The notes under the pieces were generated by a model. The model ran no database searches. It had not been told where the DNA came from and saw only the letters and a program-made list of their open reading frames with translations. A stretch of DNA of 64,000 bases from Mycolicibacterium poriferae (GTDB lineage: Bacteria; Actinomycetota; Actinomycetes; Mycobacteriales; Mycobacteriaceae): positions 3,968,001-4,032,000 of the forward strand of contig NZ_AP022570.1 in NCBI RefSeq assembly GCF_010728325.1, given 5' to 3'. Position 1 is the first letter of the stretch, and each line of letters opens with the position of its first letter. The position numbers were made by a program, and so were the translations under genes. Below, in pieces: positions 57,995 to 64,000 of the stretch.

Positions 57995-58384
57995 TCACGC
58001 CAGTCGGGACACCCCCACCGGCCGGCTGGCCTCCAGTCTGCGCTTGACCTCGAACGCCATGTCCTTTCCGGCGACCCGGCGCCGGTGGTTCATCGCCGGC
58101 AGGTTCATCTTGGCCAACTCCCAGGCTGCGGCACCGGCCGGCTCGGCATGCAGGAAGTAGTGCAGCACGACGCCGTCCATCATGCGTTCCAGCCATACTT
58201 CCATCGTGCCCGTCAACGTGCCGGTGACGGTCCAGCGCTGGCCGACTTCGCCGCGGTCCTCGACGACGGTCAGCCGCAGATCGGGCCACCACCGCAACCA
58301 GCTGGCCTGATCAGCGACAGCGGCACCGACGTCGGCGGGATCGGCCGCGATGAACGTCTCGTCGGCGATCTGGATGCTGTTCAT
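57995..58384 (-). CDS. Second SRPBCC-family protein (Rv2186c-like)
   Basis: A 129-residue helix-grip protein starting [22 protein letters not shown]. It has [18 protein letters not shown] and a C-terminal helix ([15 protein letters not shown]). It is clearly related in fold, but not closely in sequence, to the adjacent gene. The ATG at 58384 is preferred over a TTG three codons upstream. It is divergent from fadD15 (120 bp). Confidence 0.88.
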   Translation of the reverse strand: MNSIQIADETFIAADPADVGAAVADQASWLRWWPDLRLTVVEDRGEVGQRWTVTGTLTGTMEVWLERMMDGVVLHYFLHAEPAGAAAWELAKMNLPAMNHRRRVAGKDMAFEVKRRLEASRPVGVSRLA

Positions 58385-58504
58385 GACAGACAAGCTTCAC
58401 ATACGGCGATCCAATGCCTACCCGAGCGCCCTGGCGGGCCGACTATTCTGGACACGGCAGCGCAGTTTGTCGAGCCGCCTGAGAATCACGAGAGGGTGTC
58501 CACC

Positions 58505-60307
58505 GTGCGCGAGTACAGCGTCCCTGCATCATTCACCATCGGCGAGAACGACAACATCGTCGGAGCCGTCTACTCGCACGAGCGCGACGATCCCGACCAC
58601 GTGATCTTCCAGCGGCTGGTCGACGGCAGTTGGGTCGATGTGACCTGCGCCCAGGCCGCCCAACAGATCCGTTCGGCGGCAAAAGGTCTCATCGCTGCCG
58701 GAGTCGCACCCGGCGACCGGGTGGCGATCCTGTCGGCGACGCGCTACGAGTGGCCGATCCTCGACTTCGCCATCCTGTCGGTGGGCGCGGTGACGGTGCC
58801 GATCTATGAGACCAGTTCCGCCGAACAGGTGCAGTTCGTGCTCTCCGACTCCGGCGCGGTCGCCGCGTTCGCCGAGACCGACGAGCACGCCGGACGCATC
58901 GAGCAGCAGCGTGCGACGCTCCCCGCGTTGCAGTCGGTGTACTGCATCGAGGGCAGCGGGCCCGCAGCTCTGGACGAGCTGGCGGAGGCCGGCCGCGGGG
59001 TGGACGATGCCGCCGTCGAGGAGCGCCTGGCCGGCATCAGGTCGGCCGATCCGGCCACGCTGATCTACACCTCGGGCACCACCGGCCGGCCCAAGGGCTG
59101 CCAGCTGACCCACTCCAACCTGCTCTACGAGATCCGTGGCGCCAAGGCCTGCTTCCCCGATCACCTGGCCAAAGGCGAAAAGCTGCTGATCTTCCTGCCG
59201 TTGGCGCATGTGCTGGCGCGGGCGCTGACGATCGGCGCCTTCACCAACGGGGTGACCCTCGGATTCACCAGCGACATCAAGAACCTGGTGCCGATGTTCT
59301 CGGTGTTCCAGCCCACCCTGGTGGTGTCGGTGCCGCGGGTGTTCGAGAAGGTCTACAACACTGCCGAGCAGAACGCGGAGAACGACGGCAAGGGCAAGAT
59401 CTTCACGATCGCCGCCGAGACCGCGATCGCCTGGAGCGAAGCCCAGGACACCGGCGGCCCCGGCCTGGTTTTGCGGCTCAAGCACGCGGTGTTCGACAAG
59501 CTCGTCTACGGGAAGCTGCGTGCCGCGCTCGGAGGGCACTGTCATGCCGCCATCTCCGGCGGGGCCCCGCTCGGCGCCCGCCTCGGCCACTTCTACCGCG
59601 GCGTGGGGTTGTCCATCTACGAGGGCTACGGGCTGACCGAAACCAGCGCCGCGATCACCGTCAACCGGGTGGGCGAGCTTCGGGTCGGCTCGGTCGGCAA
59701 ACTGTTGCCCGGCAACAGCATGTACCTCGGCGAGGACGGCGAGTTGATGGTCAAGGGTGGCGTCGTGTTCGGCGGCTACTGGGGCAACGAGGAAGAGACC
59801 AACAAGGTCTTCACCGACGGCTGGTTCCACACCGGCGACCTCGGCTCGATCGACGAGGACGGATTCCTGACCATCGTCGGGCGCAAGAAGGAGATCATCG
59901 TGACCGCGGGGGGCAAGAACGTCGCCCCGGCGCTGCTCGAGGACCGGCTGCGGGCGCACCCCCTGATCAGCCAGGCCATGTGTGTCGGCGACGCTCAGCC
60001 CTACATCGCTTCGTTGATCACCATCGACACGGAGGCTTTCCCCGGCTGGAAGGAACGCCACCACAAAGATCCGGACGCGTCGGTGGCGGATCTGGTCGAC
60101 GATCCGGATCTGCGCTCCGAGATCGAGCTGGCGGTCAAGGAGGCGAACCAGGCGGTGTCGAAGGCCGAACAGATCCGCAAGTTCCGGGTTCTTCCCGTGG
60201 ACTTCACCGAGGACACCGGAGAACTGACCCCGACGTTGAAGGTCAAGCGCAAGATCGTCGCCGAGAAATTCGCCGCCGACATCGACGCGTTGTACGCCAA
60301 AGGCTAG
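58505..60307 (+). CDS. fadD15: Long-chain fatty-acid--CoA ligase FadD15
   Basis: Adenylate-forming enzyme that activates long-chain fatty acids to acyl-CoA. The 600-residue product has the P-loop [17 protein letters not shown] (about residue 186). [31 protein letters not shown] and [14 protein letters not shown] follow, and the catalytic lysine is in [12 protein letters not shown] near the C-terminus. The GTG at 58505 matches the family start and has GAGAGGG upstream. The long open frame above it is antisense shadow of the SRPBCC gene. Its stop shares the palindrome CTAG with the convergent pimB' stop. Confidence 0.95.
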   Translation: MREYSVPASFTIGENDNIVGAVYSHERDDPDHVIFQRLVDGSWVDVTCAQAAQQIRSAAKGLIAAGVAPGDRVAILSATRYEWPILDFAILSVGAVTVPIYETSSAEQVQFVLSDSGAVAAFAETDEHAGRIEQQRATLPALQSVYCIEGSGPAALDELAEAGRGVDDAAVEERLAGIRSADPATLIYTSGTTGRPKGCQLTHSNLLYEIRGAKACFPDHLAKGEKLLIFLPLAHVLARALTIGAFTNGVTLGFTSDIKNLVPMFSVFQPTLVVSVPRVFEKVYNTAEQNAENDGKGKIFTIAAETAIAWSEAQDTGGPGLVLRLKHAVFDKLVYGKLRAALGGHCHAAISGGAPLGARLGHFYRGVGLSIYEGYGLTETSAAITVNRVGELRVGSVGKLLPGNSMYLGEDGELMVKGGVVFGGYWGNEEETNKVFTDGWFHTGDLGSIDEDGFLTIVGRKKEIIVTAGGKNVAPALLEDRLRAHPLISQAMCVGDAQPYIASLITIDTEAFPGWKERHHKDPDASVADLVDDPDLRSEIELAVKEANQAVSKAEQIRKFRVLPVDFTEDTGELTPTLKVKRKIVAEKFAADIDALYAKG

Positions 60308-61443
60308 AGCAGCCGGGCCAGCCGGTCGGCCTGGCGGCGCCACTGCCAGTGCTCCACGGCCCACCGGCGCCCGGCCGCACCCATCACCGCGGCACGGTCC
60401 GGGTCGGCCAGCAGGTCACCGACAGCGGCGGCGACGGCGCCGACATCCCAGCCGTCGACGACCAGGCCGGTCTCGCCGTCCACGACGGTCTCCGGAGCGC
60501 CGCCCGAGCGGCCGGCCACCACCGGCACCCCGGACGACGACGCCTCGAGGTACACGATGCCCAAACCCTCGACGTCCAGGCCGGCGCCCCGCGTCCGGCA
60601 CGGCATCGCGAACACGTCGGCCATGGCGTGGTGGGCGGGTAACTCCTCGGCCGGCACGCCGCCGGTGAACACGACGTCGTCGGCCACCCCGAAGGACGCC
60701 GCCAGCCGGGTCAGGGTGCTCCGGTAGGGACCGTTGCCGACGATCACCAACGCGGCACCGGGGACCCGCTCCCGGATCGCCGGCAACGCACGGATCAGCA
60801 TGTCCTGGCCCTTGCGTGGCACCAGCCGGGACAGACACAGCACCACGGGCCGGTCACCGAGGCGGTAGCGCGCCCGCATCTCGGCGCGCGCCACCTCGTC
60901 GGGGACGAAGCGCTCGGTGTCCACGCCGGGCGGAACGTGCTCGAGCGCCGCATCCGGACCGAACGCCGAGGCAAATCGGCGCCGGGTGTAGGCGCTGATA
61001 TAGGTCACCACGTCCGTGTCGTGCCCGATGCGTCGCAGGGCGGTACGGGCCAGCGGGAGCATCGACCAGCCCACTTCGTGACCGTGCGTGCTCGCGATCA
61101 CCCGCTCGGCTCCGGCGGACCGGGCCAGCGGTGACAGCAGTGCCAGCGGAGCGGCGGCACCGAACCACACGGTGTCCACGTCGCGCTCGGTGATCAGCCG
61201 ACGCATCCGCGTCGCCACGGTCGGCTCCGGCAGCATCAGGGTGCCGGGATGGCGGACCACCTCGTAGCCGTCGGCGGCGGCGCCCTCGTCGTACGCCTCG
61301 GCGCCCTTCCACTTCGGCGCGTAGACGGTCAGCGATCCGCCGCCCGGCCGATCCACCAGATGGCCGACCAACGCTTCCAGGTAGGACTGGATGCCGCCGG
61401 GGCGGGGTGGATAGTCGTTGGTGACGAGCAGGACTCGGCTCAT
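60304..61443 (-). CDS. pimB: GDP-mannose-dependent alpha-(1-6)-phosphatidylinositol monomannoside mannosyltransferase PimB'
   Basis: GT4 enzyme that adds the second mannose to PIM1 on the cytoplasmic membrane face. The 379-residue product has the N-terminal Gly-rich loop [45 protein letters not shown] and the E-x7-E motif EGLGIVYLE (about residue 290) follow. The ATG at 61443 is the family start and overlaps the stop of the upstream gene as ATGA. Synteny matches Rv2188c. Confidence 0.93.
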   Translation of the reverse strand: MSRVLLVTNDYPPRPGGIQSYLEALVGHLVDRPGGGSLTVYAPKWKGAEAYDEGAAADGYEVVRHPGTLMLPEPTVATRMRRLITERDVDTVWFGAAAPLALLSPLARSAGAERVIASTHGHEVGWSMLPLARTALRRIGHDTDVVTYISAYTRRRFASAFGPDAALEHVPPGVDTERFVPDEVARAEMRARYRLGDRPVVLCLSRLVPRKGQDMLIRALPAIRERVPGAALVIVGNGPYRSTLTRLAASFGVADDVVFTGGVPAEELPAHHAMADVFAMPCRTRGAGLDVEGLGIVYLEASSSGVPVVAGRSGGAPETVVDGETGLVVDGWDVGAVAAAVGDLLADPDRAAVMGAAGRRWAVEHWQWRRQADRLARLL

Positions 61444-62324
61444 CGCGCGCCGTCCGGGCGCCACTGCCGCCACCCAGTCAGAACGTCGGACCATTCGACA
61501 CCCAGCGAATCCCGCACCGCCGCGGCAGCGTCGCGGTGACCGTGGCCCCCGGCCGCCAGGTACAGCTCACGCAGCGCGGGCTCACCGTAGGTGTCGGCGA
61601 GGTAGGTGGCGAACGACCAGGCCCGGTCATAGGCCGCGGAGCGCTGCGGCCCTGCGGTGCCCAGCTCGGCAGCGGTCGGCACCGACCCCTCGGCGGGCAC
61701 CGGCGGGGGCGGCGTGGGCGGTCGACCCACATAGTCAGCGACCCCTTCGGTGAGCCACACCGGGGCGTCGGCCGCGGTCTGCGGCCGGGCGGCATAGTGG
61801 AACAGCTCGTGGCGCAGCACAATTCGCAGATCGTGGTCGGTCATTACGGCGGCCGCCGGGGAGAACGTGATGCGCTGCGCCGTGGTCGTGGCCGCCACGT
61901 CCGCCCCACCCCCGGCGAGGACGGCGAACTGCTCGCCGGAGCCGGCGACGACGACGGTGACGCTGCGTGGCCACTGCGGACCCCAGAAACCGGTGACAGC
62001 GTCAGATGCCGCGGGGAGTTCGGCGGCGATGCGGTCGAGCAGCGCGCCTCCGTCCGCAGCGCCCAGATCGATGAGGTGAGCCGTGCGGCCGTCGGAGAGG
62101 TCCACGGTGCGAGGAGGCAGTGCGGGCGCAACACGTGGCACTGCGTCGGGTGCAGGGGCGGCCAGCGCGGGGCCCGCCGGCACAACCTGCGGCCCACTCA
62201 GCACGAGCACAGCAGAGAGCAGTTCGGCCCCCAGCAGCGCCCCCAGGCGACGGCGAGCGCGTGATCCGTGCCGTCCGGAGGCGGCCGGCGACTCAGTAAC
62301 GACGGACGTTGTAGATCGGCGCAT
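61440..62324 (-). CDS. Exported zinc-metallopeptidase-like protein
   Basis: A 294-residue protein with an Arg-rich N-terminus and a signal or anchor segment (about 28-55, LGALLGAELLSAVLVLSG then AGPALAAP). The gluzincin motif is VLRHELFHYA (His-Glu-x2-His, about residue 172), with a downstream Glu in WLTEGVADYVG, the usual third zinc ligand. This is a peptidase-MA-like arrangement. Substrate is unknown; the position (Rv2189c-like) between an NlpC/P60 hydrolase and pimB' suggests an envelope role. Its ATG overlaps the 3' end of the NlpC/P60 gene by 32 bp. Confidence 0.83.
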   Translation of the reverse strand: MRRSTTSVVTESPAASGRHGSRARRRLGALLGAELLSAVLVLSGPQVVPAGPALAAPAPDAVPRVAPALPPRTVDLSDGRTAHLIDLGAADGGALLDRIAAELPAASDAVTGFWGPQWPRSVTVVVAGSGEQFAVLAGGGADVAATTTAQRITFSPAAAVMTDHDLRIVLRHELFHYAARPQTAADAPVWLTEGVADYVGRPPTPPPPVPAEGSVPTAAELGTAGPQRSAAYDRAWSFATYLADTYGEPALRELYLAAGGHGHRDAAAAVRDSLGVEWSDVLTGWRQWRPDGAR

Positions 62325-63468
62325 TGCTGACCGGCGCGACGCGCACCGGGGTGCCGTACGTCGACGCGTGCACCATCATCCCGTCACCGATGTAGATCCC
62401 GACGTGCGAGGCATCGGAGTACTGGATGACCAGGTCGCCGGGCTGCATCTGGTCCGTCGACACCGGTTGGCCACCGCGTGCCAGGGCCTGGCTGGAGTGC
62501 GGCAGCGAGATGCCGGCCTGCTGGAAGGACCACATCACCAGACCCGAGCAGTCGAAGGCGTTCGGGCCGGACCCACCCCACGAGTACGGCGAGCCGATCC
62601 GGCTCAGCGCGGCCTGGATGACGGTCGTCGCCGCGGGCGACCCGGGCGCCGCGACGTCACCTGGCGGGATCGCTCCGGGTGGGGCGGGCAGCGGCGGAGG
62701 TGCGTCCGGCAGGCCGGGCAACACCGGCGGCGCGGGCGGAGCGGCGATTATCGCCGGATCCTGGCCGGGCGGTACCGGCGCCGCGGCGGGCGGAACCGGG
62801 GGCGGTGGCGGCATGGCGGCCAGCGCTTCCCGCTGGTTCGGCGTCAGCGCTTCGTATTGGGCCTTGACGATAGCGATCTGCACCTGCAGCTGGCTCTGCT
62901 TGGACTGCAGGTCGGCGCGCACCGCAGCGGCCTGCTCGGCGGCGGTCTTCGCTTCCGCCGCCGACGCGGCAGACGCCTTCTCGGCGAGCTCGGCCTGGTG
63001 CCCCGTGTCGCGGAACGCCGTCATCTGGGCCTGCATCTCCGAGGCCATCACCCGCTGCACCGCGAGCTGATCGATCAGCCCCTGCGGGGACGACGCCGTC
63101 AACATCGCGTTGAAGCCCGACGTGCGCCCTCCCATGTACTCAGCGGCGGCGAGCGTGTCGACGGAACGCTGGAAGTGCGCGAGTTCGGATTTCGCGGCGT
63201 CGAGCGCGGCGAGGTCGCTGGCGTGCTTGGCCTCGGCCTCCTGCTGGATGGCGAGCTTGTTGTCCAGATCGAGCTGGGCGGAATGCATCAGCTCGGTGGT
63301 CTGCTCGGCCTGCCGAGACAGCTCATTCAGCTTTGCCAGCGCGTCATCGGCGGGATCCGCGCCGACCTGTCCGGCCAGCGCGGCGCCAGCCATGGCCACG
63401 CCGACGATCGCACTGATGAAGGGTCGCCGAAAACGATTGATGGTCCGGTGCGCGCGGTCGAGCCTCAA
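62293..63468 (-). CDS. NlpC/P60 peptidoglycan endopeptidase (Rv2190c-like)
   Basis: Secreted wall hydrolase cutting D-Glu-mDAP-type bonds. The 391-residue product has a signal peptide (about 1-35). A long coiled coil follows (about 40-215, for example LAKLNELSRQAEQTTELMHS). A Pro/Ala/Gly linker (about 222-285) leads to the NlpC/P60 domain, with Cys in FDCSGLVMW, His in DASHVGIYIGDG and a third polar residue in MVHASTYG. I choose TTG at 63468, which aligns with the start I recall for Rv2190c (MRLD) and has GAAGGA ten bases upstream. Another TTG six codons earlier lacks a site. Confidence 0.92.
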   Translation of the reverse strand: MRLDRAHRTINRFRRPFISAIVGVAMAGAALAGQVGADPADDALAKLNELSRQAEQTTELMHSAQLDLDNKLAIQQEAEAKHASDLAALDAAKSELAHFQRSVDTLAAAEYMGGRTSGFNAMLTASSPQGLIDQLAVQRVMASEMQAQMTAFRDTGHQAELAEKASAASAAEAKTAAEQAAAVRADLQSKQSQLQVQIAIVKAQYEALTPNQREALAAMPPPPPVPPAAAPVPPGQDPAIIAAPPAPPVLPGLPDAPPPLPAPPGAIPPGDVAAPGSPAATTVIQAALSRIGSPYSWGGSGPNAFDCSGLVMWSFQQAGISLPHSSQALARGGQPVSTDQMQPGDLVIQYSDASHVGIYIGDGMMVHASTYGTPVRVAPVSNAPIYNVRRY

Positions 63469-63621
63469 GATTTGTGTGTCCTTCAACTGCCGTAACGAGC
63501 CGCCTCGAACTGCTCTAAGGTCTCAGACAGGTTACGAAACGGCATCGGCCTTGTCCAACAGGAGACGCAAATTTAACAGCCACTCCGAAGGTCTGGACAT
63601 TGTCGAAGCGGGGGCGTGTCG

Positions 63622-63864
63622 TCAGGCAACCCCGGCGCTTCCGTCCCGATGGATCGGCACCAACCTCAACCGCGGTGCCAGGCCCACTTCAGCGAGCACC
63701 TCCAGCGCCCGCTGCTCGTCGACGAGCAAATTGTCCGGCACGCCGAGCAGCACGCTGACAACGCAGTCCTGACAGCCCGGACCCCGGACCGCGCAGTCGT
63801 CACAGTCGATGGTCACCGTGCCGGTATCCGGCTCTTCGCCCGGCGGCAGCTGTTCCTGGGCCAT
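63622..63864 (-). CDS. Small Cys-rich protein of unknown function
   Basis: An 80-residue acidic protein with a cluster CDDCAVRGPGCQDCVV (about residues 21-36): two C-x2-C pairs, suggesting a zinc or Fe-S site. The C-terminal half is a hydrophobic helix and strand (ALEVLAEVGLAPRLRLVPI). AAAGGAGGGCGCC gives an excellent ribosome-binding site for the ATG at 63864, which strongly supports a real gene. I do not know a function; similar small genes sit upstream of the NlpC/P60 gene in other mycobacteria as I recall. Confidence 0.85.
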   Translation of the reverse strand: MAQEQLPPGEEPDTGTVTIDCDDCAVRGPGCQDCVVSVLLGVPDNLLVDEQRALEVLAEVGLAPRLRLVPIHRDGSAGVA

Positions 63865-63977
63865 GGCGCCCTCCTTTCGATGGCAGACGCCCGCACGGTA
63901 TCCGCGGGGTCTGACAGTTCCCGTCGCGTCCGGCCCGCCTCCCCGGACTTGTCACCGGGGCCGCCTACGTTCAGCCC

Positions 63978-64000
63978 ATGGGTCAGCTCAGCTTCACCGA
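63978..64000 (+). CDS. Start of a probable DEDDh exonuclease / GIY-YIG gene (Rv2191-like), cut by window edge
   Basis: Only seven codons are visible (MGQLSFT). The ATG, the divergent position after the NlpC/P60 locus and the QLSFTD-type opening match the N-terminus I recall for mycobacterial DnaQ-like exonuclease proteins at this locus. The assignment rests mainly on synteny. Confidence 0.4.

Noticed and set aside
58529..60364. A 611-codon minus-strand frame opposite fadD15
   Set aside because: Shadow of an intact acyl-CoA ligase; no start signals or domains.

Overview
The window is high-GC actinobacterial DNA from a mycobacterium, most likely a fast-growing Mycolicibacterium. The division and cell-wall (dcw) cluster and its flank follow the Mycobacterium tuberculosis order from about Rv2143 to Rv2191. 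Mycobacterial hallmarks include Wag31, SepF, LppM, MptA, PknL, type II DAHP synthase, RNase AS, FadD15 and PimB'. Many genes start with GTG or TTG, and most dcw genes are joined by 4-bp ATGA/GTGA overlaps. No rRNA, tRNA, CRISPR array or IS element was recognised.

Layout. (1) 1-6882: nitrate assimilation. A narK transporter and a nitrate reductase (cut by the window edge) read leftward. A small unknown gene, nirB and nirD read rightward from a shared region holding a GlnR-like box. A 63-bp palindromic element sits between nirB and nirD. (2) 6942-11423: a leftward tctC-tctB-tctA tripartite tricarboxylate transporter followed by a universal stress protein and an alpha/beta hydrolase. tctA carries an in-frame amber codon. 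(3) 11621-18712: one 2363-codon gene for a secreted multidomain protein with a GH18-like domain, two CBM2-like modules, six Calx-beta repeats and a GH5 domain. The GH5 domain appears to be inserted inside the last Calx-beta repeat. (4) 19297-22658: CBS-domain protein, glutamine amidotransferase, SRPBCC/SDR fusion and phosphoribosyltransferase. (5) 22669-43871: the dcw supercluster on the minus strand, transcribed mraZ, rsmH, FtsL-like, pbpB, murE, murF, mraY, murD, ftsW, murG, murC, ftsQ, ftsZ, pgeF, yggS, sepF, yggT, wag31 and a small membrane protein. A MraZ-type operator lies over the promoter. (6) 44190-64000: DUF3040 protein, GNAT, LppM, prenyl synthase, MptA, a Rv2175c-like protein, PknL, AroG, RNase AS, a GT87 mannosyltransferase, an acyltransferase, an ArsA-like ATPase with two SRPBCC proteins, FadD15, PimB', a metallopeptidase-like protein, an NlpC/P60 hydrolase, a small Cys-rich protein and the first codons of a probable exonuclease gene.

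How it fits together. The dcw block builds lipid II (MurC-F, MraY, MurG), flips and polymerises it at the septum (FtsW, PbpB) and organises the ring and pole (FtsZ, FtsQ, SepF, Wag31). The right flank supplies mannolipids (MptA, GT87, PimB'), prenyl precursors, shikimate entry, fatty acid activation and wall hydrolysis.

Most notable are the nested GH5/Calx-beta architecture with a near-identical 672-bp internal duplication, the tctA nonsense codon, and three unrelated in-frame minisatellites in ordinarily conserved genes (pgeF 27 bp, murG 39 bp, GNAT 18 bp).
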